Below are positions 1-7,429 of a stretch of DNA of 15,101 nucleotides, piece after piece. How positions within the stretch are numbered: the first letter of the stretch is position 1; the number at the start of each line of letters is the position of its first letter. A program made the translations under genes and the position numbers. This DNA is from an uncultured Ruminococcus sp. (lineage in GTDB: Bacteria > Bacillota > Clostridia > Oscillospirales > Acutalibacteraceae): NCBI GenBank assembly GCA_902767175.1, contig CACXGH010000089.1, positions 1 through 15,101 on the forward strand, written 5' to 3'. The notes beneath the pieces are model-generated. The model was not told the DNA's origin. It made no database searches and saw only the letters and a list, made by a program, of their open reading frames with translations.

Positions 1-193
1 GGCTCGGTCGGTGCTGTTGCCTTGCGGCAACGTCTGCCACTGGCAGACCGCACCCTCTGTAGGCGGCGGGTTCCATACGTCCGTCGGTGGTGGATTTAAA
101 TCCACCACCGACGCCCGCAGGAGCTAAAGCTCCACGACGTTTGTTGACGTCGTCGCTCGCTCTAATCAAGCGAGCTTGTTGGAGCTTAGCTCC
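1..193. repeat. Array of seven perfect hairpins in a non-coding region
   Basis: The gene-free stretch before the first gene is almost entirely inverted repeats. Perfect stems are 16-21/26-31, 32-38/42-48, 82-97/98-113 (a 32-bp uninterrupted palindrome centred on ATTTAAAT), 120-125/128-133, 134-140/147-153, 155-161/169-175 and 181-185/189-193. A GGTGC/GCACC pair (10-14/50-54) encloses the first two hairpins, and GCGGG/CCCGC (66-70/114-118) flanks the palindrome. The stretch is visibly richer in G+C than the genes. No T-tract follows any stem, so these do not look like terminators. They resemble extragenic palindromic repeat units, possibly inserted one beside another. The array may continue left of the window. 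Whether it is transcribed as the leader of the next gene cannot be told. Confidence 0.8.
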
Positions 194-228
194 TTGTTTA
201 AATTCCGGAATAGCAAATACCATTTAAT

Positions 229-234
229 CGGAGG
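229..234 (+). promoter_or_regulatory. Ribosome binding site of the HD-GYP protein gene
   Basis: CGGAGG lies 8 bases before the ATG at 243 and fixes that start. I could not identify a convincing -35/-10 pair in 194-240. Confidence 0.75.
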
Positions 235-242
235 GAATCACA

Positions 243-3200
243 ATGCAAAAGATACTTATAGCAGATAATTCCGAGATCAACCGATCGCTGCTTTATGAAA
301 TATTCGCCTCGCAGTTTGAACTGCTGATGACAGACAGCAGTGAAGAAGCATTCAGACTGCTTATTGAAAACAAGGACGAGCTTGCTGTCGTGATGATAGC
401 GGAGTCAGTCGCTGACCGTATTACAAAGGAAATGTCACAGACACTCAGTTCACATAAGATCTTTGAGCTTGTGCCTGTGCTTGTTATACTTGACGATAAA
501 GGTTCCGAACTGAAGCGGCAGAAATTCCATTTCCCGTTCAGCGATGTGATAGATTCCCCCGTGAATCCGTTTATAGCAAAAAGAAGAGCAGCAAATCTTA
601 TAGAAGCATTTTCAAATAAAAGAGAGCTTGAGCAGCTTGTCAACGATCAGACAAAAAAGATACTTGAGCAGAACAGAGAGCTTAAGGAACAGCAGAAAAA
701 GATCAATACGATAAATAATGATATGCTCGATACCCTCAGCATGGTGATAGAATACCGTGATGTGGAGTCAGGCAGACATATACACAGGATAAGAAAGTTT
801 ACGGAAGTACTTCTCAGAATACTTGCCGAGAAGTATCCTAAGTATAATCTTACCGAGGATAAAATAGAGCTGATAACCTCAGCTTCATCAATGCATGATA
901 TCGGCAAGATAGCAATACCCGATTCTATACTTCTCAGTCCGAAAAGACTTTCCTATGATGAGTTCCGTATTATGAAGCAGCATACGATAAAGGGCTGCGA
1001 GATACTCGACCAGCTCGATGCCGTTGAAAAGAATGATTACTACAGATACTGCTATGATATCTGCAGATATCATCACGAAAAATGGGACGGTACGGGATAT
1101 CCTGAAGGACTTGTCGGAGATCAGATACCGATCTGGGCGCAGGTGGTGTCTCTTGCAGACTGCTATGATGCTCTTACAAGTGAACGCCCCTATAAATCCT
1201 CGTATTCTCATGAACAGGCTGTCGAGATGATAAGAACAGGTGCCTGCGGTGCTTTTTCTGATGAAATGCTCGATTGCTTCAGCTATGCTCTGCCGAAATT
1301 CAAGGAATTGGCTATAGAGTATGCCGATATAAACAATGCGGACAGAAGTATTTCTGATCATCGTTCTCCTGCAGTGCAGAAGGATAAATTCGACCATTCA
1401 AGGGATGTATATCTTAAGATGGACAGAAACGATCTGATAGAAACTATCGAGCATCAGAAGAAAAAACTTGCAGAGATACAAAAACTCGACAGGGAAGTGC
1501 TTTATAAGCTGTCAGACCTCGTAATAGAATTCGATATCCGTTCAGATATGCTCTATGAACGAAAGGGAAGTCTTAAGAGTATCTGCGGATATGTACCGAA
1601 AAATTATGAGGAAACGGTAAATATCCTTTCGGCAAATTGTTCCGAGGAGTACCGGAACATCTTTTCACGAACGTTCCGTACAGGAAATATTCTTGAACAG
1701 ACTGATGACGGAGAAGAGAGGATAACCCTTGAATGTATGTTCGACCTTGGAAAGGGAGAGTATACAAAGGTGAGATGCGGAGCGATACCGATATTTGAGG
1801 ACGAAATGCTCTCTAAGCTGTTTCTTGTCCTGACAGAGCTTTCGGAGAGCTCGGCAGACCGTCAGCTCAGCCCTGACAAGGACGCTGTAACAGGACTGTG
1901 GAATTATATCGGTGTGCAGCGTGAAATAGACAACTATATAGAAAATAACGGCAAAAACGGTTACCATGCCCTTGTTATGATAGATATTGATGATTTCAGA
2001 GCGATAAACAGACAGGCTGGTTATCGTTTCGGCAATGAGATACTCTGTGATATAACCAATCTGCTTAAATATCAGATATCCGGCAATAATATCCTCGGCA
2101 GGATAGAGGACGATAATTTTGTTGTTTTCATTAATGACTGTCCCGACAAGGAGCAGAGAAACATTATTATAGAAGATATTTTCCGCTGTATTCATAAGAC
2201 GTATATTTTCGGAGAGGAAAGAACTCCGAATATTTCTGCATCTGTAGGCATAGCACTTTATCCTTCGGACGGAGAAAACTTCGAGGAGCTTTTTGCTAAT
2301 GCATCAAAGGCTGTTGAAGTCGCTAAACTCAACGGAAAAAATATGTACCTGTATTACAACAGCAATATGCGTGAGAATTGGGAGCTTAAAAAATATGACG
2401 GCTCTCTCAAGGTCAAGGAGAGAAACGATATAGAGGTATCCGAGTTTCAGGCATATTTCATACCTGTGCTCGATTCTTCCAGCGGTTATATACTCTCATA
2501 TGATATAATCGGACTGAGCGGAAATTATATATCGGGCTTTGCAAATATCGAAAGCTTTATGAAGCAGGCGGAAGGATCCGGTAATATAACGGCATTGTCG
2601 CTGAATAATCTTAATAAGCTTTTATCGCTGATAAACCAGCTTGAAGCAGAAAATACCGCATTGCCGGAGCTTTCGGTCCTGACAATGTTTGACGGCAGTG
2701 AGCTTGAAAGCGTTGTCAGTGCAATTGAAGAAATGCTCGGAAATCATCCTGTTGACCGTTCAAAGATATGCATAATGCTCTCACATGAAATGGTTGAACA
2801 GCTCAGCGTGGCAGAGCTTACCGATTTTGCCGGACAGCTTAAAAGCTTCGGCTTTATGGTAGGTATTTATAATGTCGGTATCAGAAATATAAATGTAAAC
2901 TGCTTTATCGAAAATCTTTTTGACAGGATTGTATTTGCGAAAAGCTTTATCCAATCTGTAACAGACGGTATATATGATATTGAGATACTTATAAATCTTA
3001 TAAAATACTTTGATAAGCTCGGCACAAAGACAGTTCTGCCGGTAGGCATAAGTGATGATTTTGTATCGGCACTCAGACAGAGGTCGGTTTATTCCTTCGG
3101 GTATCATAAGGACGAGTTCATTTCTCTTAATGATTTCAAGCTGCAGATGAATGTATCATCTGTAATAAGAGAATATCCGGTTCTTTCCCACGAAAAGACA

Positions 3201-4115
3201 TCTCTTGTTCTCAACGATAAGATGTATGATGAGATACTTGAGCAGACAAAGTCGTTCATCATAGAATGGTCTCCAAGATTTGACAAAATAAAGATATCAG
3301 GCTCGTTTGCACATATGTACGGTTATAAGCCTGATGCTGAGGACTTTTTCCGGAATCTGTCCGAAATGGAGTTTATACATAATGATGATCAGAAAAAATT
3401 CATTGAGAAAATGAATTCGGCACGTTCCGAACAGACCGAGACAGAAGCGTTTATCAGAGTATATAATAAGCGTAATGATGAATATATCTGGAACAGAGTA
3501 AGATTTGTTACCATAAAGAATGCCAACGATATCACAACAAGGATAATGGCTGTTTTCACAGATATTTCGGTCAGCCGTACAGACGGTATGGACGAGTCGA
3601 GAAAGGATCGTACCGATTTTATCACAAGCCTTTATAATAAGCACGCTACCGAGAATAAGATAAAGAACTACCTCTATGATGAAGGCTCATCAGGAAGTCA
3701 TGCGTTGTTTATTGTTGAGATATGCTGCTTTGAGATACTTGAAAAAGAACTCGGAACTGTATTTGCAAACGCAGTTCTTAAAGAAGTTACTCAGAGCATA
3801 AGAGAGCTTTTCAGGGATTCTGATATTATAGGGCGCAGCAGCGGCAGCCGCTTTACGGTATTTCTGAAAGGGCTTGATACACGCAGTAAGATACTTGAAA
3901 AAGCGGAACAGATCTGCAGAGCGATCAATAATAATTACCAATCGGATTCCGGAGAAATAACCGTATTCGGCAAGGTAGGCATAAGCCTTTTCCCGAGAAA
4001 CGGCAGTACCTATGATGAACTGTATGAAGGTGCTTTAAAGGCGATGTATTATGCAAAGCATAACGACAATTGTGATGCAGCCTTTGCAGACGATATTGAC
4101 AGTGCTTCTCCATGA
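243..4115 (+). CDS. Multidomain signalling protein: pseudo-REC, HD-GYP phosphodiesterase, PAS, GGDEF, EAL, PAS, GGDEF
   Basis: This is a 1290-residue, probably cytoplasmic protein; no signal peptide or membrane segment is seen. Domains in order are: receiver-like 1-118, coiled-coil linker about 121-160, HD-GYP about 160-355, PAS about 413-535, GGDEF about 538-705, EAL about 730-975, PAS about 994-1110 and GGDEF about 1120-1275. HD-GYP keeps its catalytic residues: HD at 219-220, HHEKWDGTGYP at 277-287, and LADCYDALTSERPYK at 304-318. It should therefore hydrolyse a cyclic dinucleotide, by family knowledge c-di-GMP. The receiver lacks an Asp at the usual phosphorylation strand (residues 47-54 read LAVVMIAE). 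The GGDEF signatures read EDDNF (622-626) and SGSRF (1200-1204). The EAL signature reads DII (754-756), and the later metal-binding Asp residues are missing. These three domains are probably sensory or regulatory. The lipoprotein gene starts 29 bases after the stop and may be co-transcribed. Confidence 0.92.
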   Translation: MQKILIADNSEINRSLLYEIFASQFELLMTDSSEEAFRLLIENKDELAVVMIAESVADRITKEMSQTLSSHKIFELVPVLVILDDKGSELKRQKFHFPFSDVIDSPVNPFIAKRRAANLIEAFSNKRELEQLVNDQTKKILEQNRELKEQQKKINTINNDMLDTLSMVIEYRDVESGRHIHRIRKFTEVLLRILAEKYPKYNLTEDKIELITSASSMHDIGKIAIPDSILLSPKRLSYDEFRIMKQHTIKGCEILDQLDAVEKNDYYRYCYDICRYHHEKWDGTGYPEGLVGDQIPIWAQVVSLADCYDALTSERPYKSSYSHEQAVEMIRTGACGAFSDEMLDCFSYALPKFKELAIEYADINNADRSISDHRSPAVQKDKFDHSRDVYLKMDRNDLIETIEHQKKKLAEIQKLDREVLYKLSDLVIEFDIRSDMLYERKGSLKSICGYVPKNYEETVNILSANCSEEYRNIFSRTFRTGNILEQTDDGEERITLECMFDLGKGEYTKVRCGAIPIFEDEMLSKLFLVLTELSESSADRQLSPDKDAVTGLWNYIGVQREIDNYIENNGKNGYHALVMIDIDDFRAINRQAGYRFGNEILCDITNLLKYQISGNNILGRIEDDNFVVFINDCPDKEQRNIIIEDIFRCIHKTYIFGEERTPNISASVGIALYPSDGENFEELFANASKAVEVAKLNGKNMYLYYNSNMRENWELKKYDGSLKVKERNDIEVSEFQAYFIPVLDSSSGYILSYDIIGLSGNYISGFANIESFMKQAEGSGNITALSLNNLNKLLSLINQLEAENTALPELSVLTMFDGSELESVVSAIEEMLGNHPVDRSKICIMLSHEMVEQLSVAELTDFAGQLKSFGFMVGIYNVGIRNINVNCFIENLFDRIVFAKSFIQSVTDGIYDIEILINLIKYFDKLGTKTVLPVGISDDFVSALRQRSVYSFGYHKDEFISLNDFKLQMNVSSVIREYPVLSHEKTSLVLNDKMYDEILEQTKSFIIEWSPRFDKIKISGSFAHMYGYKPDAEDFFRNLSEMEFIHNDDQKKFIEKMNSARSEQTETEAFIRVYNKRNDEYIWNRVRFVTIKNANDITTRIMAVFTDISVSRTDGMDESRKDRTDFITSLYNKHATENKIKNYLYDEGSSGSHALFIVEICCFEILEKELGTVFANAVLKEVTQSIRELFRDSDIIGRSSGSRFTVFLKGLDTRSKILEKAEQICRAINNNYQSDSGEITVFGKVGISLFPRNGSTYDELYEGALKAMYYAKHNDNCDAAFADDIDSASP

Positions 4116-4133
4116 ATGATTATTCTGATATAC

Positions 4134-4139
4134 GGAGGG
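4134..4139 (+). promoter_or_regulatory. Ribosome binding site that sets the lipoprotein start
   Basis: GGAGGG sits 5 bases before the ATG at 4145. The frame is open from an ATG at 4112, but that ATG lacks such a site and would add 11 polar residues ahead of the signal peptide. The start at 4145 is therefore preferred. Confidence 0.85.
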
Positions 4140-4144
4140 ATAAC

Positions 4145-5248
4145 ATGAAAAGAAAAATGATAATTGCAGCTCTGGCAGTATGCACTGCGGCATTGAGCGG
4201 CTGTAATCAACCGGAGGGCGGTTCAGGCTTCTGGAATACACAGAACAGCTCCGGTGAATCTGCCTCGGTGTCAGTGAGCAGTAAGGCCGAGCCGTCAACT
4301 GAAGAAAGCAGTATCACCGAGCCGTCAACTGAAGAAAGCAGTATCACCGAGCCGTCAACTGAAGAAAGCAGTATTCCTGAGCCATCAGCGGCAGAAAGCA
4401 GTGTCATTGAACCGTCTGTGACGGAGAGCAGTATAGAGGAAAGCTCTGAGGAAGAAAGCTCTGACACTCAGTATGATGAAGAATACGAACAGCTTGAGCG
4501 GTATATGGATTATCAGCTCATACGAAGCGGAGCGGAGGAATATCCTTATGTGCCTGCCGATTCCGGATATGAGCTTATATGGGAGGTGCTGAGCTGCGGA
4601 ATATCCGATTATAACAATGACGGAAGTCCGGAGCTTGTAGTACAGTATGGTGTAAGCCCCAATAAGGAATGGAAGGAACAGGGAATAGCTCTGAGGATCA
4701 TCAAATATCAGGACGGCGATTTTAAATTCTATCAGGCAAAAGAATTTCTTGATTATACAAGAATTGCAGGCGCAGGTTACGCCGAAAGAGAAATAGTCGA
4801 TGAACTGTATGTTGACGAAAACGGAGATCTTGCAATACTGCATACCCGTACAGCAGGCACATCTCCCGTATCGGCAGTATACTATACTTATTCTCTGAGG
4901 AACGGAACTGTTGAACAGACAGGAGAGCTTCGCATATCAAGAGAGGAATACTACGGTCAGCTCGAGGATCAGATGTATGGTGATCCTTCTTACGCAGTAT
5001 CGCTCGGAAAATGCTGTGTTTTCTATTTCAGTCAAATGAATGAAGAGCCTCCTGCGCCGCTTCATTATCTTACAACAGATGAAGCTGTGAAAATACAGAA
5101 GGAAATACTTGATATCAAGCTTATTGATCAGTATGAGATAAAAGATTCTATTGTCGATAATATGATAGAAAAATATGGCTATGATATTACTAAGGCGATC
5201 TTTGTTTCATACGACGAAATGGTTAACGTATATTTTTCTATGAACTGA
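4145..5248 (+). CDS. Secreted lipoprotein with a repeated Ser/Glu/Pro stalk
   Basis: This 367-residue protein starts with a lipoprotein signal peptide: basic MKRK, a hydrophobic run, then the lipobox LSGC, with Cys20 as the predicted lipidated residue. It should be anchored on the outer face of the membrane. Residues 49-108 form a low-complexity acidic stalk of decapeptides of the type EPSTEESSIT, probably a spacer across the wall. The globular part (about 110-367) contains DYNNDGSPE at 155-163, which resembles a Ca-binding loop of the EF-hand or FG-GAP type, followed by a beta-rich segment. I do not recognise a named family for it, and no enzyme motif is visible. The gene lies 29 bases after the HD-GYP gene on the same strand, so co-expression is likely, but a functional link is inference only. 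Confidence 0.85.
   Translation: MKRKMIIAALAVCTAALSGCNQPEGGSGFWNTQNSSGESASVSVSSKAEPSTEESSITEPSTEESSITEPSTEESSIPEPSAAESSVIEPSVTESSIEESSEEESSDTQYDEEYEQLERYMDYQLIRSGAEEYPYVPADSGYELIWEVLSCGISDYNNDGSPELVVQYGVSPNKEWKEQGIALRIIKYQDGDFKFYQAKEFLDYTRIAGAGYAEREIVDELYVDENGDLAILHTRTAGTSPVSAVYYTYSLRNGTVEQTGELRISREEYYGQLEDQMYGDPSYAVSLGKCCVFYFSQMNEEPPAPLHYLTTDEAVKIQKEILDIKLIDQYEIKDSIVDNMIEKYGYDITKAIFVSYDEMVNVYFSMN
4289..4438 (+). repeat. 30-bp in-frame tandem repeat, five units
   Basis: Units start at 4289, 4319, 4349, 4379 and 4409. The first two are identical over 30 bp, the third differs only at its last bases, and the fourth and fifth are progressively diverged. Each encodes one decapeptide of the lipoprotein stalk. 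The 30-bp period keeps the frame, so gain or loss of units by slippage would change stalk length without breaking the gene. Confidence 0.95.
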
Positions 5249-5264
5249 TATGTATAGGAAAATT

Positions 5265-5307
5265 AAGGGAGCGCTGAGCCGTAAGGCGTGATTCATTCAG
5301 CGATTCC
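5265..5307. repeat. Short palindromic element related to the MITE at 6936-7111
   Basis: Positions 5273-5305 match the reverse complement of 6940-6972 at 32 of 33 bases. The other end (5265-5277) resembles the opposite terminal repeat of the long element (7099-7112). Within it, CGCTGA (5272-5277) pairs with TCAGCG (5297-5302) around an inner GCC-GTAA-GGC hairpin. It lies between the lipoprotein and radC genes. There is no T-tract after it, so it is not an ordinary terminator. Confidence 0.8.
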
Positions 5308-5351
5308 TCAAGCCTGACTGTAAAAAATAAGATCGTAAAAGGAGAGCACAA

Positions 5352-6056
5352 ATGAGCGAAGAAAAAGGCATACATGACGGACATCGCAACAGATTGAGGG
5401 AAAGGTTTTTAAAATGCGGTCTTGAGAAATTCTATGATCATCAGGTTATAGAATTACTGCTGTTTTATGGTATTCCAAGAAAAGATACTAATGATATTGC
5501 CCACAAGCTGCTTGACCGTTTCGGCTCATTCTCGGGCATTTTCGATGCCCCGGTGGAGGCTCTGGAAAAATGCGGTCTGAGCTATAATTGCGCTGTTTTT
5601 ATTAAGCTGATACCTGCTGTCTGCTCAAGATATTATATTGATAAATACCATCATAGTGAGCCTGATGAGGATAAGGACAGCATAGAAGAATTGGGAGAAT
5701 ATTTTCTTCCTCATTTTATCGGTGTAAACAAGGAACAGCTTTTTATAGCTTTGTTCAACGAAAAAGGAAGGCTGATATATGGCGATGCGGTCAGCAGAGG
5801 ATCATTGTGCTGCTCTGATGTAAATGTCTCAAAAATAATAAGCCTGTGCGTTGAAAATGATGCGGCAAGTATTGTTGTAGCTCATAGCCATACAAACGGC
5901 ATTTCTTTACCGACAAAAAAGGATACGGATATGATTAAAAGGCTCAAAAGCTCCCTTAAAGCGATAGGTGTCATGCTTGCGGATTTCTTTATAATAGCAG
6001 ATATGCAGTATACTGCTATTTCTACACTTGAGGATTTTGAGGATCTGCTTTTCTGA
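5352..6056 (+). CDS. radC: RadC-family JAB/MPN domain protein
   Basis: The 234-residue protein has the RadC layout: an N-terminal helical part with the pattern DHQVIELLLFYGIPRKDTNDIA (residues 29-50) and DRFGSFSGIFDAP, then a JAB/MPN metalloprotease-like domain from about 110. The JAMM metal ligands are present as H178-x-H180 and D191 (HSHTNG then a TKKD tail). The common RadC form is HNHPSG with Ser before the Asp, so this is a variant with Thr188 in the Ser position. Family knowledge: RadC was once called a DNA repair protein, but that role is not supported in most species, and its true activity is unclear. GGAG at 5341-5344 fixes the start. The gene converges on the macrodomain gene. Confidence 0.85.
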   Translation: MSEEKGIHDGHRNRLRERFLKCGLEKFYDHQVIELLLFYGIPRKDTNDIAHKLLDRFGSFSGIFDAPVEALEKCGLSYNCAVFIKLIPAVCSRYYIDKYHHSEPDEDKDSIEELGEYFLPHFIGVNKEQLFIALFNEKGRLIYGDAVSRGSLCCSDVNVSKIISLCVENDAASIVVAHSHTNGISLPTKKDTDMIKRLKSSLKAIGVMLADFFIIADMQYTAISTLEDFEDLLF

Positions 6057-6070
6057 TATGTAAATGAATT

Positions 6071-6097
6071 AAGCCCCTGCTGTTTCAGCAGGGGCTT
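6071..6097. terminator. Hairpin between convergent radC and macrodomain genes
   Basis: A perfect 12-bp stem (6071-6082 with 6086-6097, G+C-rich, loop TTT) lies 14 bases after the radC stop and 33 bases after the end of the opposing gene. The T-tracts on either side are weak, so efficiency is uncertain. Its placement suits a bidirectional terminator. Confidence 0.7.
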
Positions 6098-6130
6098 ATA
6101 TACTGTCAGGCTCAGGGCGGCTGTCTGTTC

Positions 6131-6898
6131 TCATTTAAGCAGACTGTTATATATGAACAGGTCGTCATTCTTGAATACGTTGAAGATTACCTTTATTTTA
6201 CTGTTTGTCCCGGTTTTATAATCTTTTACTGTCTGAATTGCAATCTTTGCTGCTTCTTTTTGAGGAAAACCGAAAACACCCGTTGAAATACAGCAGAATG
6301 CAATACTGTCAAGCTCGTTTTCATCGGCAAGCTTAAGACAGGACAAATAGCAAGAGCGTAACAGTTCACAATGCCTGTCGGTAAGTCTGCCGTTTACAAT
6401 GGGACCTACAGTATGTATGACATATCTGCTTGGCAGATTATAGGCAGGCGTTATCTTTGCTTTGCCTGTAGGCTCGGGACTGCCCTGAGCCGTCATTATT
6501 TCATTGCAGATGCTGCGAAGCTGAATTCCTGCGTAAGTGTGTATTACGTTGTCAATACAGCCGTGGCAGGGCTGAAAACAACCGAGCATCTGAGAATTGG
6601 CAGCATTGACGACAGCATCACAGCGCAGTGTGGTTATATCACCCTGCCATAGATAAATGTCCTGCTGAACGGGAGTTAAGCTGCTGATATCGACAATACC
6701 TTTTTTTGCGGTTTCTTCCTTAAGGTATTCGTTCTGAACAGAGAGAAATTCCTCGCTTGCATCATTCGGCATACGAATGTTAAAAAGAGAGCGCAGAAGT
6801 CTTCTTTGTCTTTGTTCATCAGAGGGAATAGGCATATCATCGCCTTGTTCGGATAACAGGTATTTTATGAGATACTGCCTTCTGTCGTTCTGATCCAT
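6131..6898 (-). CDS. Zn-containing macrodomain protein-ADP-ribose hydrolase
   Basis: This 255-residue protein has an N-terminal helical extension (1-75) followed by a macrodomain. Visible macrodomain motifs are GDIT (86-89), NAAN (98-101) and the phosphate loop STGVFGF (205-211). The segment LGCFQPCHGCIDNVIH (105-120) carries the Cys107, His112 and Cys114 set expected of the Zn-macro class. By family knowledge, that class removes ADP-ribose from proteins. In some Gram-positive bacteria Zn-macros sit beside a sirtuin (SirTM) and lipoate-protein genes; none of these is present here, so the substrate is unknown. AGGAGGT on the minus strand (6906-6912) sets the start. A MITE-like element begins 38 bases upstream and may have changed its promoter region. 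Confidence 0.9.
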   Translation of the reverse strand: MDQNDRRQYLIKYLLSEQGDDMPIPSDEQRQRRLLRSLFNIRMPNDASEEFLSVQNEYLKEETAKKGIVDISSLTPVQQDIYLWQGDITTLRCDAVVNAANSQMLGCFQPCHGCIDNVIHTYAGIQLRSICNEIMTAQGSPEPTGKAKITPAYNLPSRYVIHTVGPIVNGRLTDRHCELLRSCYLSCLKLADENELDSIAFCCISTGVFGFPQKEAAKIAIQTVKDYKTGTNSKIKVIFNVFKNDDLFIYNSLLK

Positions 6899-6935
6899 TA
6901 TTCAGACCTCCTGTTTCATATAAAGCTGTAATACT

Positions 6936-7111
6936 AAGAAATCGCTGAATAAATCACGCCTTACGGCTCAGCACCTGTCTTGCTTGCACTTTTTCCGCCA
7001 TCTTGCACAAAAATCCCTTCACAACCGACAGGTTGCCTGCGGTCTTTTCGCACAACCTGACGAAAAAATTGCTAACGCAATACAGGCACTGGATTTAATC
7101 AGCGCTTCCCT
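6936..7111. mobile_element. MITE-like element with terminal inverted repeats
   Basis: The ends are imperfect inverted repeats. The left end, about 6936-6956, reads AAGAAATCGCTGAATAAATC. The right end, read in reverse complement, is AGGGAAGCGCTGATTAAATC. Both share CGCTGAnTAAATC. A TA dinucleotide at each edge (6935-6936 and 7111-7112) may be a target duplication, but this is weak evidence. The 176 bp have no coding capacity and contain an internal CAGGTTG/CAACCTG pair (7029-7035/7053-7059). No transposase is seen in the window, so the element would need one supplied in trans. Its left end is shared with the short element at 5265-5307. Confidence 0.7.
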
Positions 7112-7302
7112 AAATCTATTATAGCATATCGAAATAATAAATTCTATACACTTCATAACTATTCACGCACTCAGCCGCCGCTGCGTGGCCACGGAAATCA
7201 ACTTTTAAAAACTGATAGATGAAAGCGTATAAATTCCTTCCTCTAAAATTCGGCTTGTGTGTTTATATTAACAGACTTAGTCAGCGGTTTTAGGAAAGGG
7301 GT

Positions 7303-7345
7303 ATGGGGAATAACCCTTTTTCCGCCGGAAAAGGGTTTTCCCCAT
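7303..7345. repeat. Long near-perfect hairpin upstream of the trp promoter
   Basis: ATGGGGAA (7303-7310) pairs with TTCCCCAT (7338-7345). Inside it, 7312-7320 pairs with 7329-7337, and a short inner CC/GG step closes a GCC loop. A single unpaired T (7311) and T7321 interrupt it. No T-tract follows on either strand. It lies about 50 bases before the trp -35 box, in the gene-free stretch 7112-7393, where nothing else stands out. It resembles an extragenic palindrome; a regulatory role is possible but unsupported. Confidence 0.7.
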
Positions 7346-7393
7346 GTGACTGTCCCGGCAAATTTGATCCTCGTGCTGTGAGGCAAAAATGTG

Positions 7394-7422
7394 TTGACAA
7401 ATTAAAGGGGAAGTGATATTAT
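7394..7422 (+). promoter_or_regulatory. Promoter of the trp operon
   Basis: A perfect -35 box TTGACA (7394-7399), a 17-base spacer, and -10 TATTAT (7417-7422) preceded by TG at 7414-7415 form a strong extended -10 sigma-A promoter. Transcription should start near 7428-7430, just before the T-box leader. Confidence 0.88.
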
Positions 7423-7429
7423 AAAGGAA

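Noticed and set aside
1..193. tRNA, rRNA or integron attC site in the hairpin array
   Set aside because: There is no tRNA cloverleaf with a T-loop or anticodon stem, no rRNA sequence, no attC core sites and no integrase in view.
1665..2195. Open frame of 176 codons on the minus strand inside the HD-GYP gene
   Set aside because: It lies wholly opposite a strongly supported gene and has no recognisable motifs. Several similar antisense frames across the window are shadows of the real genes.
4289..4438. Possible CRISPR-like repeat
   Set aside because: The 30-bp units abut with no spacers and keep the reading frame of a lipoprotein stalk.
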